From contig NC_080043.1 in assembly GCF_012489685.1 (NCBI RefSeq), positions 28,986,743 through 29,050,742 on the forward strand: a stretch of DNA of 64,000 bases, read 5' to 3'. The position numbers and the translations under genes were made by a program. Origin of the DNA: Lotus japonicus (taxonomy: Eukaryota; Streptophyta; Magnoliopsida; Fabales; Fabaceae). Every line of letters begins with the position of its first letter. Position 1 is the stretch's first letter. The notes below the pieces were generated by a model. It made no database searches. It was not told the origin of the DNA and saw only the letters and a program-made list of their open reading frames with translations. Shown in pieces: positions 11,200 to 22,628 of this stretch.

Positions 11200-11537
11200 G
11201 GGTCAGACTAACCGACACTAAGTGGTGGGTCGATTAGATGGGCTAGATAGATTTAATATTAGCGTCGATCATAAACACACTAGTTTGACTGGTGACCTTA
11301 GCGTTGACTTGAAACCAGTGCTAATGGGCAGTGGTTGGATGCAAATTTTTCCGGTGAATTCACCCTCGGGCAAAAACCGCCGCTAATGGGGGATCTGGGA
11401 CGCTAATTAGCGTCGGCCAAGTCGACGCTAAATTAAAGTGGTTAACGTTTTGTGTCGGGTTAGTGTCAAATTAGACAACACTAAAGAGTAAAATTTAGCG
11501 TCGGTGTCAGGGTCGACGCTACCTTTCGTGTAGTCAT
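11200..11537. mobile_element. CACTA (En/Spm)-like subterminal repeat remnant
   Basis: The motif TTAGCGTCGG and its reverse complement (gacgctaa, cgacgct) occur repeatedly in both orientations between about 11250 and 11520, the usual look of the subterminal binding sites of CACTA transposons. The block ends cgacgctacctttcgtgtagtc, close to an inverted CACTACA..GAAA terminus with one changed base. I could not find the opposite end or transposase, so it is a truncated or deleted element. It lies about 160 bp upstream of the first TBL start codon. Confidence 0.5.
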
Positions 11538-11697
11538 ACTAATGAGGTGTCTACCCAACATTTTACTACATCTTGCTCTACCTACTACAAGTTGGCTAGA
11601 GATGGCAAAATCTTCTACTTCACCAACCAGCTGTTGCAAGAAGCTTCAAAAAGGATTAAGAGATGAAGTTGCATGAAGAGAAAGGAAGAAGCTGTAA

Positions 11698-14184
11698 ATG
11701 GCAAAGGCCCACCAAATAGCGCTAGGGTGCACCTTGGGAATCAGAAACGCCTTTCAGTCTCTTGCAGCTATCTTAACCACTATTCTAGTTGTCACTGCCA
11801 TATATCTAACACAGGAAGGAGGACAATGGTTTCAAGAAAGGACCCTCTCGGCTGAATCATTATCAAAATGCAACTTTTTCTCTGGTAAGTGGGTTTTTGA
11901 CAACAAATCTTATCCAATTTACAAAGAACAGCAGTGCACATTCATGTCAGATCAACTGGCTTGTGAGAAGTTTGGAAGGAAGGACCTGAGTTACCAGAAT
12001 TGGAAGTGGAAGCCCCACCAGTGTGATCTACCCAGGTAGTAACATTTTTTAATTCTCATGTTTATTCTTTGTGCATAAGTGTTTGATGATATGCTTCATT
12101 AAGTTTGATTATGGTTTTGAGCTTTGTGAAATGTGATTCCTTCTATGTTAATAAGGTTCAATGCCACAGCATTGCTTGAGAGGCTAAGGAATAAGAGGCT
12201 TGTGTTTGTTGGGGATTCACTCAACAGAGGCCAATGGGTTTCCATGGTTTGCCTTGTTGAATCTTCACTCTCCCCTAACCTGAAATCCATGAGTACCATT
12301 GCCAATGGTTCACTCAGCATTTTCAAGGCCAAAGTAAGTATATAATCTATATAGGAGTAGAGACAATATAATATATGTGAGACTGTTAGTTCATGTAACC
12401 TTGATTAACTACTTATTAAACATATTTACTTAACTAACAATAGGGTTAATTAACAATCATTTAAAAGGGATCATGGCAAGAATTTGGTAATTAAATACTG
12501 AAAGAGTTTTTTTTGTTGGTCAAAATACTAAAAGAGTTAAGTTTATGTAAATTCCTTGATAACTCTAAGATTTGACTGAAATCTTCTCTCTCCAAACCAT
12601 ATCTCAACTTCGGTTTAAATTTTGACATGTCAACTAAAAACTACCATATAAGTTTGTAAGTGTCTCACTCATGTCTGTTTAAATTGCCATGGAAAGATTT
12701 CATTGGTGTGATATGAAATTGAGGCACCATGAATTTGGGAAGAGAAGATTTTCATCCTCTAAGATGATGTGTTAATTAAAGTGATTTTAAGTTTCTATTT
12801 GGGTACTAATAGTTGCTCAATTGGCACAAAAAAATAAAGGAATACAATGCAACCATCGAGTTCTACTGGGCCCCATTACTAGTAGAATCAAATTCAGATG
12901 ATCCTGTGAACCATAAGGTACCAGATCGGATTGTGAGAGTAAAAGCCATTGAGAAACATGCTAAGCACTGGACCAATGCAGACATTCTGGTATTCAACAC
13001 TTTCCTCTGGTGGAGGAGGCGTGCAATGAATGTTCTGTGAGTACAAACCAACCAACACATCATTTTCTTTGATCAACTTGCCTTTACCTATCAACAAACT
13101 CCAAATTCTAACCACCACTTCATGATTGTATTTGTATTAATGTTGAATCTTATTCCTACTCCTCTATGCCAATTTGATCTCAATTGTGACAACTTAACTA
13201 CTATGAGCAGGTGGGGGTCATTTGGAGACACTGGTGGAGTGTTCAAAAAGGTAGAAATGGTGAGAGTCTATGAGTTGGCTTTGAGGACCTGGTCCGACTG
13301 GTTGGAACTCCATGTTAATCCTAACAAGACCCAGTTGTTTTTTGTCTCAATGTCACCTACTCATCAAAGGTAATTAATTAGAGGCAATGGTCATCGTTTG
13401 CCTACCTTAATATAATTATGGCACTGTCGTCAAGAAGAACCAGAAAAAATGAGGATTTGGATGGATTCGGATTTCCTGCAGTTAAAATGTTCTAAAGTCA
13501 CTGTAGTTATAGTTTTGTAGCCGCTGTCAGATTGAATGGCAAGGATTTAAAACAACAACCAAGCACATAAAATTGATCTCTTTAAATTTGAACAGTTATC
13601 GAATGACTAAGGACTCATGACTGCAGTAGCTTTAGGAAAATTTTACAGCTGGAAATCCAAATCCAATATGTATATAACCATTGATATATAGGGGATCTAT
13701 TGAGGCTAATTATGCACAACTCACAAATAGAATTGGAACTGAAATTTATGAACAGAATCACATGCTTAGCTCTATAATTACACTATGATCGAATCAATGG
13801 ACACATTGTAATAGAGAAAGAAAAAAAATGTGCAGGGCTCATGAATGGGGAGGAGCTAAGGGTGAGAATTGTTACAAGGAAACAGATATAATTACAGAAG
13901 AGGGATACTGGGGGAATGGTTCTGTTCCTAAAATGATGCGAGTTGTGGAAAATGTGGTTGAAGATTTAAAGGGGAGAGGTTTAGAAGTTCAAATACTTAA
14001 CATCACACAGCTCTCAGAGTACAGGAAAGAAGGTCATCCATCTATCTATAGGAAGCAATGGGAACCTTTAACAGAAGAACAGATATCAAATCCAGAAAGT
14101 TATGCAGATTGCATACATTGGTGCCTCCCTGGAGTGCCAGATACGTGGAATGAGCTCCTCTATGCCTATATTTTCCATAGATAA
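11698..14184 (+). CDS. TBL-family polysaccharide O-acetyltransferase, gene 1
   Basis: Five exons joined by consensus splice sites: 11698-12035, 12156-12333, 12840-13036, 13211-13369 and 13836-14184, giving 406 residues. TBL proteins are Golgi type II membrane enzymes that transfer acetyl groups to wall polysaccharides; the ESK1/TBL28-35 clade acts on xylan, and this protein looks closest to that clade (inference). An N-terminal membrane anchor lies at about residues 18-38. The plant PMR5 N-terminal domain begins at [12 protein letters not shown]. The esterase-type motif GDSLNRGQW has GDS at 132-134. DCIHWCLPG near the C-terminus supplies the DxxH pair (D382, H385). Both catalytic motifs are intact. 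The acceptor of exon 3 (an A-rich run ending aaag) is weak but keeps frame and homology. An upstream ATG at 11673 is out of frame. Confidence 0.92.
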
Positions 14185-14755
14185 CAGACATTTATCAAGT
14201 TTGAAATGTAGTATTTTACATGCCAAGTTGGTAATTTGTTTATCTTCTATTTTTCTTTTTCTTTGGCTTTGTTATCTTATTTCCTCTTACTAGTATGGTG
14301 AGGAGAGTTGAAGTGTAAAGTTGATAACCTCTCCTCATTTGTCTTGAAAAAATGTGTTCAAAACTGTAATGAAGTTGCATTCTACAATAATTGAAATAGT
14401 TTTAAAATAAGCTCTTTCAAGAACTTTGTTAAAAGTCATTAACCAATAAAAAATGGCTTAAATGAATTGGCCCTTAAACATAGAAAATGGCACAAGATGA
14501 TATGCTGATTCAATAACCTTAATTCAAATAACAGAAAGCAAAAAGTGAAACTGCGGTGGTAAACCAAATGGAACGCAAATACCATCGAACTGTCATGAAA
14601 ATCTAAGAAATACGAAATATCTGCCATCAGCATTACCAACATACACAATGTCTAAGCTTGAATATGTTTGAGCCAATATCTGCAATCTAATCCAAAAACA
14701 CCAGAAATGAAAAGGATAGACATAATTAAACTGCATCAGGGGATAGAACAGCAAA
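14185..14755. other. Convergent 3' intergenic region
   Basis: Lies between the plus-strand TBL gene and the minus-strand proteasome gene. It should hold both 3' untranslated regions and terminators; no separate gene is seen. Confidence 0.6.
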
Positions 14756-15508
14756 CTAGGCAGATTCTGTTGCTGGTTGGGTCACACCAGACTTCACTAG
14801 CAGCTTAGTGAGGGACTCTGGGGAGCAAACTTCATACTTGACTTTTCCAGAAGGAGACAGATAAACCTCAGCAAGTTCAAGCTTATCTGATGTCAGACTT
14901 GTGCTGTCCATGGTTTTACTTAAAACCTTCAATGCAAGTTGCACTGCTTCTTCTCTAGTGATATCATCCTTATAGTCCTGTTTCAGTATTGACTGTGCAG
15001 CCTGGTTATTTGCACCAATAGCTCCAGCTTTCCAACCACCATAATTTCCACTGGGGTCACTCATGTAAAGCTGAAAGCCAAAATTCTTGTCCCACCCTGC
15101 AAACAGGAAGGAGACTCCAAATGGTCGAAGACCGCCAAATTGGGTGTAGCCTTGCTTGGTGTCGCAGAGAGATTGAACTAGCTGCTCAACTGGCATGGGC
15201 TCTTGATAGGCAAATGTGTAGCGTTGCGCTTGTACCCTGGCTGTGTTGATTAGGATGTTGGCATCAGACATTATCCCAGCCACAGCACATGCAACATGAT
15301 CATCGATCTTGTACATTTTCTCGGTGGAAGTTGAGGTCTGCAGCAGCTTGGATGTGACCTTCTTTTCACCAACCAGCACAACCCCATCTTTTGATAAGAT
15401 CCCTATTGCAGTACCAGCATTCCCAATGGCCTCCATTGCATACTCCACTTGGTAAAGACGACCCTCGGGGGAGAAGATTGTTGTACGGCTATCATATCTT
15501 CGAGACAT
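14756..15508 (-). CDS. PAC1: 20S proteasome subunit alpha type-4
   Basis: A single coding exon of 250 codons for an alpha-ring subunit of the 20S proteasome core, which acts in the cytosol and nucleus in ubiquitin-dependent proteolysis. The alpha-subunit N-terminal signature is intact at the start ([23 protein letters not shown]), followed by GNAGTAIGI, the VTSKLL segment, [16 protein letters not shown], and the [16 protein letters not shown] and [11 protein letters not shown] blocks typical of plant PAC1/PAC2. Alpha subunits lack the catalytic threonine, as here. The true start is the ATG at 15506-15508; an in-frame GTG three codons upstream is not needed. The length is normal. A leader exon is separated by a 2.4 kb intron. 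No damage is seen. Confidence 0.97.
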   Translation of the reverse strand: MSRRYDSRTTIFSPEGRLYQVEYAMEAIGNAGTAIGILSKDGVVLVGEKKVTSKLLQTSTSTEKMYKIDDHVACAVAGIMSDANILINTARVQAQRYTFAYQEPMPVEQLVQSLCDTKQGYTQFGGLRPFGVSFLFAGWDKNFGFQLYMSDPSGNYGGWKAGAIGANNQAAQSILKQDYKDDITREEAVQLALKVLSKTMDSTSLTSDKLELAEVYLSPSGKVKYEVCSPESLTKLLVKSGVTQPATESA

Positions 15509-16014
15509 TTTGATCACTTGACAACTAATTCAAAGCAAAGTAGCAACCACAGAAAATCAGAGGAATCAATAATCTATTTTCCAGTTTGAAAAAAAATTAT
15601 AGGAAAAGTATTAAAATTCTAACACTTTTTTCTGTCTTTTATATACTTTCCTAGTTTGGAACAAAATGAAAAGAAAGAATTAGCATTCTAACACTTACTT
15701 TGTCCTATATATACCTGCAAATTCAAGAGAAATATAAATTGTAAAGAAAGTAAAACAACAAATGACCACCATCATAAAAAAGACCACTAACATACATTAG
15801 TTCTTCAAAAGAAATATTTGGAAAAAATATCATTCAATTGACAATATAGGTTTACCTTAGCACTAAAGATGGGACATTGAAGAACATTGTGGCTATATTT
15901 TTCCATTTCTCCAGAAAATTAATCTTTATGTAACTCGAAAACAACGCATTAAATTTTGAAAGTTCATAAATTAGATAACTCTAAGTTAAAAACACACATT
16001 TGCATATCTTGATC

Positions 16015-16272
16015 TGATAGGTACACTTAGTAGAATTAGTTAGGTAAGAGAATATTAGTTAGTTGGTAAGTGGATTAGTGAGTAAGGCATATGTTGCCTT
16101 GCCTATAAATAGGAAGAGGGGCAAGGGGGAAAAGGTGTCTAGGGATAGTCACTTGAGAAAGTTCAGAGCCTTTGGGCATTGGGAGGCTTGGCAGATCCTT
16201 GAAGTTCTGCTATTGTCTGTAATCAAGGGGAATTTCCCCATTTTTCAGTAATAAAGATTCCAGTTTCTATCA
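16015..16272 (+). mobile_element. Copia-type LTR
   Basis: Begins TGATAGGTACACTTAG and ends TTTCTATCA, so the ends form a short inverted repeat TGATAG/CTATCA. It contains a TATA box (cctataaatagg, 16098-16109) and a polyadenylation signal (aataaa, near 16250) at the distances expected for a compact LTR promoter. A degenerate tRNA-Met-like primer site (tggtttctagggcc) follows about 20 bases later. No 5-bp target duplication is visible, as expected if the element is truncated on the right. Confidence 0.6.
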
Positions 16273-16384
16273 CAATCTTTTCTAAAATATATGGTTTCTA
16301 GGGCCTATAAAAGACAACATGAAGCGGTTGGTAGGACATAGAGTTGGTAAAAGGACAAAGGGAAATGAAAAATGCAGCTGACAA

Positions 16385-16774
16385 GTGAAACAATTTCAGA
16401 GGGAATTGTATAGTTATTTGTTGAAGCTGGCTGGCAAGGAAGCTGGCCATGCTGGATTTTCATGTTCTACTCCTATAGCTCTTGTGCAGGTAGAGGATTC
16501 CCCTTTGGATAATGCAGTAAATCAGATAGGAAGTTTATCTATCATGGGGGGCTATTCTGACATACTCTCCTATTTACCTGTTAATGTCCTCCCTGCCTTG
16601 TCTTTCAATGTTCAGAAAACTTTGGATAATACTGGTATGCCTGTCGGTATGATTTCAGATGATAATCTTAGCAGTATTCTCTTAAGGCATCCTAATACTC
16701 CTGATCAGGAACTTGTAAATTTCTCAACTTTAATATGGGAGTCAACTACCCAAAGGAACATGTTTCTAAGCTGA
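16385..16774 (+). pseudogene. Open frame behind the LTR, probably a gag remnant
   Basis: An open stretch of 129 codons without a domain I can identify. Its position just behind a copia LTR and primer-site-like sequence, on the same strand, suggests the variable part of a copia gag-pol before the protease. No zinc knuckle, protease, integrase or reverse transcriptase follows; homology to anything retroelement-like stops by about 16790. The element is therefore truncated inside the host intron. It could also be an unrelated chance frame. Confidence 0.35.
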
Positions 16775-17969
16775 GTAATTAAGAAAGTGAAGAAGACAAA
16801 TGAAATGCAAATGCTTTACTCCATAAATTGGGCTTACAAAGTTTTTTTATAATACAAATGGTTCGTGGTTCCACTGGCGGTTGAGAACAGGATCACACTA
16901 AATGCATTTAAACTAAGTCATCTGATCCAGATTCCAGAGTCCTTACATACATAATACAGCTCTCACTATTTTCTGGAAGGTTAAAGGTAGGTTATGGATA
17001 TTGCCTGAGCAGTGATAACAGGAATAGTACAACTCATCCTATGGAAATGTTAACATATAATTAAGCCTTATTCCAAGATGCTTGTGTTAAACGCTACAAT
17101 TCAGAATCTGTTACTCATCAACTTTGCATTGTGAACTTGCTATACACTCAGGGTTACAAGGATGAAAGATCAACATCTGCCCTTCTTAATACTCCCCCGA
17201 AATAAGAGATGCTAAAGGGGACACGCCAGTTACAAAACAGGTCAACGCTCTAAATGACTGTTCGGACAAGCATCAAGCCCAGAATGGAGAGAGACATGTT
17301 TGTAAGGGCATTAGCTTTCAAGTCCAATATTAGGGTGTGCGAGTTTCCCCTAAGTAAAAAACAGACAACCCTAGAAACTTGTTAATCTCAGTTAAATATC
17401 TAATCAAATAAAGAAACTTCAATCAGACCAGATCTCCGAGCCACTCGTTCATTTATCTCAAACACAGAACCCGTAGTACCAATAACCATAACACGGGTAA
17501 AAACTAGTTTCATAGAGTAGCTAATACTGTATAGCTACTGAAACTCAACCACTATCCTAATTTCAAGACTTGCTCCTGGAAAACACTTCACATTGATGGC
17601 TTCTAATTTCTAAACCTACCCTTTGAGCCGCAGTGAACCAGGACACAGCAGTTTCAACATTCTAGCTAGAAGTTCAAAATTATGACCTAGATTAAACAAT
17701 TTTTGCCTTTTTTTCACATATACAAAACCAGGAAATCTACAAAGCTGAACAAACCCTACCCAGAAGAAAAAAAATTGAAAAACTGCAACCTTCAATTGAT
17801 TTTACAATCAGAAGCGCACAAATATTCTACGAAGCACAAAAAGCAAGACCAATATAACTCCAGAGAAGATGCAAGAATCGTTGAACGGTAATAGATAATG
17901 CAGTAGACACAACAAGCAAAGAGATCCAGAACAGATAGAGAGAAATCGTGACGGAGAAGAAAAACTCAC

Positions 17970-18085
17970 CGGAAATCGGAGGCGTCGAGAGAGAGAGATG
18001 AACGGCACCGATCGATCGAGTGAGGAGTGGAAGGTTTGAAAGAGGGATTTGGATTTCAACACAAACTTTGGGAACACGAAGCCCC
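17970..18085 (-). other. Leader exon of the proteasome gene
   Basis: CT-rich on the minus strand, ending exactly at a strong donor. The start is approximate. Upstream bases (18090-18265) are the only promoter space before the LINE. Confidence 0.5.
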
Positions 18086-18269
18086 TTTTTTCCTCTTTTA
18101 TTTACGACGAGGGTGTTTGGCTTTTTATTTTAAGATAAAAATAAAACAGGTAAGGAAATAACAATTTGTGGAAATTTTAATTCATTTTTATGGGATTGGG
18201 AAACACGAAATCTTATTGAAAACAATATTTTTTTATTTTATAATTTTTAGTCACTGCATTACATTTAAT

Positions 18270-20465
18270 ATGAAGAGGGGTTTGCGCCAAGGAGACCTCT
18301 CGCCCTTTTTTTGTTCTTGATAGTAGCACAAGGATTAAACGGGTTGTTCAATTGGGCTGTTAGTTTGGACAGATTTGAAGGATGTGACAACATGGAAGTA
18401 TCAAATGCTGCAATTTGCAAATGATACTATATTTGTGGGTAAGGCAACATCTCAAAATGTAACTACTTTAAAATGCGTCTTGAGATGCTTTGAGATGGTC
18501 TCCGGTCTCAAAGTTAACTTCAATAAGAGTAAGCTTGCAGGAATTGGGGTGATTTTGAGAGAAGTCAGGAGATATGCAACAGTATTACATTGTAAACTAA
18601 TGAATGTCCCTTTTATATGCTTGGGGATCCCAGTAGGTGGTAGACTAAATTCCTTGGCTATGTGGGAACCCATTATTAGCAAGATTAAAGGGAGGCTCTC
18701 ATCATGGAAGCAAAAACACATCTCATTTGGTGGTCGCCTATGCCTTATCCAAACTGTTCTAACGACACTTCCATTATTTTACCTCTCTTTTTTTAAGGAC
18801 ACATCTCGTGTCCTTAAAGAGTGCACGAAGATAATAGAATTGCTTGGGTAAAATGGTCCAAGGTTTGCTTACCTAAGGAGTATGGAGGGTTGGGGATAAA
18901 GGATTTGTGGTTGTTTAATATGGCCTTACTTGGTAAATGGCATTGGAGGTACTTGCGGGAACCAAACTGTTTGTGGAGCAAATTAATTCAAGCAAGGTCT
19001 GGTATTCAAGGAGGCTCCCCGTGGTGGAAAGATGTCCAAGCAGCATGTGTGTTTTGAAGGTCTGAATTGGTTTGAGGCAGTCATACAGAAGAGAGTTATG
19101 AAAGGCAACCATACTGCATTCTGGACAGACAATTGGACAGGCTCTGGCCCCTTGGAATATAATCTGTCAAGACAGAAAAGGTCTCAAGTCGCTAATATGG
19201 GTGTTTGGAGGGATGGGGTGTGGCAGTGGGAGTTTAGGTGGCGTAGGAATTTATGTGGAAGGGAAGTAGGATGGCTAACTGAGTTATTAGGGGTGCTAAG
19301 TAGTATACAATTGATCGAGAATAAAACTGATGAGTGGATTTGGAAACTTGAGGGGGAAGGAGCTTTTTCTGTTAACTCTGCGTATTTGTTTTTGCAGGAA
19401 CAATTCTTGGAGGCCATTGATCCTGTGTTTGAGATGTTGTGGAGAGTGCCAGCACCATCCAACGTTCGTGCTTTTGCCTGGAGAGCACTACAAGATCGCA
19501 TTCAAACGAGAGATAACCTTCGGAGGAGGAACATGATCCCTGTTGCGGAGAGTACAGCTTGTCCCTTGTGCCTACAAGCTGAAGAATCGAGTTCTCATTT
19601 GTTGTTTGTGTGCCCAGTTAGTGCGCAAATCTGGTATGCGATTTCTGCGTGGAGGGGGGTCTTGGTGGTTCCCTCGTCTTCTGCAAGGGAACAATTTCTT
19701 CAATTCCCTTTGATTGGAAGCTCCAAAGTACAACTAGCAAGGGAAATTGTCAGTTTGGTTGGCGGCTATTTGGAGTGTTTGGTTGATGAGAAATATAGTT
19801 ATATTTCATGGGGAAGCAGTAGATATTGAGCAGCTTGTGAAGCGAATCCGGGTTCTGCCTTGGCAGTGGCTGAAGACAAAAATAAAAGGGTTCACCTATT
19901 CCTGGTCCGAATGGTATACTAACCCAGGAATGTGCCTCCAGTCATTATAATTACTTGGAGATTGGGGATGATTGTTGCGTGGTTTATAATTTGTTGTTCA
20001 CATTTGGACAAGGTACTTTGCATCTCGATGCTCCTATTTGGTTTTTACAGCTTACTGCCACAAGTATTTAAGAGGTCTTGGAAGCTTATGATACTTGGGT
20101 GGAGTCTATGGCCATGTGCAGGGTGGTATTATGGGGATTGATATACACAGACTGGAGCTATTGAGGATTGGTTTGGTTAATGGGTGGTTCCATTTTGGAT
20201 GCTTCGACTTCGGCTCCACAAAGTATCTACTCTTTTTCCTTATCCAGGTTTTTCCCAAGGGGGTTTTCCAGGAAAGGTTTTAATGAGGCATCATTTATGG
20301 AGTCTTGCTCCAAAAAAGGGTTTCATATCATGTTCCATTGCGGTAAATTTATGTTTCCATGTATTAGTTTCCTTTCGTTTTTCTTTCCTATCTTTGTATT
20401 GGGTTGAAGTACCTCTTGTACTTCTTTTCAATATATTTTTGCCTTATCAAATTTTTTTTTCTTAG
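18270..20465 (+). mobile_element. 5'-truncated LINE (L1-type retrotransposon)
   Basis: The sequence enters in the middle of the reverse transcriptase (GLRQGD.SPF motif near 18280) and continues through the palm (LQFANDTIFVG, where the usual FADDT is changed), VSGLKVNFNKSKLAG, FICLGIPVGGR, the thumb-like SSWKQKHISFGGRLCLIQTVL, and DNRIAWVKWSKVCLPKEYGGLGIKDL. A zinc-binding domain follows at 19440-19620 (CPLCLQAEESSSHLLFVCP). The reading frame shifts at about 18840, 19040 and 19750. The 3' end has the usual G/T-rich untranslated tail and an A/T-rich terminus near 20450. It is a dead copy, inserted about 190 bp upstream of the proteasome leader exon. Confidence 0.9.
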
Positions 20466-20523
20466 ACAAATATAATACATTAAATTTGTATTTTAAAAAT
20501 ATTTACAATTAATTTTAAGTAAT

Positions 20524-21745
20524 TTCAAAAAATCATATTTTAATATTTTTTTAGTGCTGAAAATAAAAAACAAAGCAAAACATTTTCTATCAAAAACAAG
20601 CAGCATCGATCATTTATGAGAAGGAAAAGCCCATTGAAGGAAACCATAGTGTGTTCAAACAGCTAAACAATCAGTATAAGAGTTTCTCTCACGACAAATG
20701 TGTTTGAAAGAGACATTCCAAAGACAAATAACAATGAAGATAAACTCTTCTGAGACATCGTATAAGGGAGAATACATGGCAGGGGCTCATGTAAATGAAT
20801 CTCATCCAAGAAATCACTCCCACAAATCACCTGACAGTATCATATGTCATAAGCCAACAACAAACCGTGTTTCAGAGTTAAAACCTTAGCATTAAGAGAA
20901 CCGCTTCCATTGAAGGAAGTTGAAAAATCTGCGACCCACTCAGAGTAGGAGTTTCAAATGTTGTCACCAGCACTCATCAAGTTGCTACTTGGATGGAAGC
21001 AATATGTCGACGTCTAACTTAACAAACAAGCCCAAAGGAAAGGACCAAACAAGACGTGCAAGTTGATTTTGATGAGAAATAGAACTTCTATCCAAAATAG
21101 TGTCGTATTCTTCAACCGAGAAAGAGATATGATGCAAAACAATATCAACTTGGGGAATCATCAAAAGTGTCATTATTTTGCCGATGCTAGATCCACCAAA
21201 TGATAAGTGCAAACCTATGATGCTCTTGATAATGGGTAAGAAAAACCAACAAAGTTCTCTAATTACTGTGCAAAAACGTTGCAAGTAGAGAGACTCTGTA
21301 CCTCGGCCATATTTCGCTAGCATAAGAGTAACCGCAATGATAGCGAAGAGTTGATTCTCTGTTTCCCAAACAACGGTTGCGCAATAGAGAAGTAGTAAGG
21401 GAATAAGCATTCCCAAGAGTATTTGTCAGAAACGCATCATGAGGGATCAAGCAAAGGAATCATTTTATTCTGTGGAACTTTAAGGTGTCATACCTGCAGG
21501 AAAGACACATCAGATTGCTACAAAGAGGAATTGTGCAGCGCCTTGGCATAATCTGATTAGGATGAATAAGTATCCGACACACATCTCTTCTAATACCAAT
21601 AATCGCCAACATCGTGGTTCTAATACCAAACTTTCATTTGGTTTTAAAAAAAAAGACCAAAAGGACAAAAGTAAAAATGCTTAAGGTAAAAAACGCCGAA
21701 GTATAAAAGTATAAAAATGCCACTGTTTAGTTTTTATACTTCCAT
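20524..21745. repeat. 1.2 kb direct repeat, copy A
   Basis: Aligns over its whole length with 22629-23815 in the same orientation, with scattered substitutions. Copy A has an extra segment of about 50 bases near 20905-20960 that copy B lacks. On the minus strand it carries an open stretch (20985-21416) matching the one in copy B, but the RNase H frame seen in B is broken here. Confidence 0.85.
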
Positions 21746-21838
21746 TAGTTTTAGGTGGTTTAGGTTACTATCCTCTCATTAAGATATTCATTGAAGGCGC
21801 CGTCACACAAGGAAAACGAGAACAAGAACAGTAGATCT

Positions 21839-21965
21839 CGATTCTCAAGGTGTTCAACTGTTCATTTCCATTTCTTCATTGTTTTCCAATATATATTACT
21901 ATTCTCAAGGTGTTAAACTGTTGATTTCCATTTCTTCATTGTTTTCTAATATATATTACTATTTC
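21839..21965. repeat. 61-bp tandem duplication
   Basis: Two adjacent units share 'attctcaaggtgtt.aactgtt' and 'atttccatttcttcattg', with three or four differences. It lies in the spacer between repeat copies A and B. Confidence 0.85.
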
Positions 21966-22418
21966 AATCAATATATACTATTCAACTTCATATTTCTTTA
22001 TTAATTTCTGATAAACATTACTATGATCACCAGATGATGCAGACATACATCACATGACTGCGACATAATTTTATCAATACAAGATTCGTCAGGTTCTGTA
22101 CTTTCAAGGTAATGAATCTTATGTATTTAATTCTTGTACACTCAAATTGATCTACCGTTTACACCCATAAACCTAGAGCAAAACTAACAAATAGAATATA
22201 GAACTGCATTAATTAACATTCTGATAGGGTAAATTGTCTTCATCCTTGTGCTAGAATTCATATTTATTGATTCTGGTATGGTCTATTCTAGTATGGTACC
22301 TACATTTCATCAAAATGTATGTTATATTAAATTCAAGATGACCAAAGTGAACTATCTAAGATGCTGTGAAATTAAACTTTTGCTAACAATTCATTGTTAT
22401 TCATTCTGGTATGGTCTA

Positions 22419-22572
22419 TTAGGCAGGACAAAGTACTGAACCTGATCACAAAATGGTAACAGTGCCATTTCCAGCCAAAGGTGTTACTGAACCTGATTAG
22501 GCAGGACAAAGTACTGAACCTACTCAGAAAATGGTAAAAGTTTCATTTCCAGACAAAGGTGTGACTGTTGTA
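22419..22572. repeat. ~76-bp tandem duplication
   Basis: Two units share 'ggcaggacaaagtactgaac', 'aaaatggtaa.agt' and 'catttccag.caaaggtgt'. It lies immediately left of repeat copy B. Confidence 0.8.
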
Positions 22573-22628
22573 TATGTGGACGGAGCAGCAAAAGAGTGGG
22601 AATAGGAGGTGTATTGATCGAAAAATAA

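Larger units (their letters stand above)
15525..17969 (-). other. Leader (5'-UTR) intron of the proteasome gene
   Basis: On the minus strand a donor G|GTGAGTTTT lies at 17969 and an acceptor ...gaattag at 15525, 16 bases before the ATG. A leader intron is common in plant housekeeping genes and often raises expression. Its length here (2.4 kb) is partly due to the copia remnant at about 16015-16790, which lies on the opposite strand. The remaining parts, 15525-16014 and 16791-17969, show no other gene. Splice boundaries are inferred from consensus only. Confidence 0.6.
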
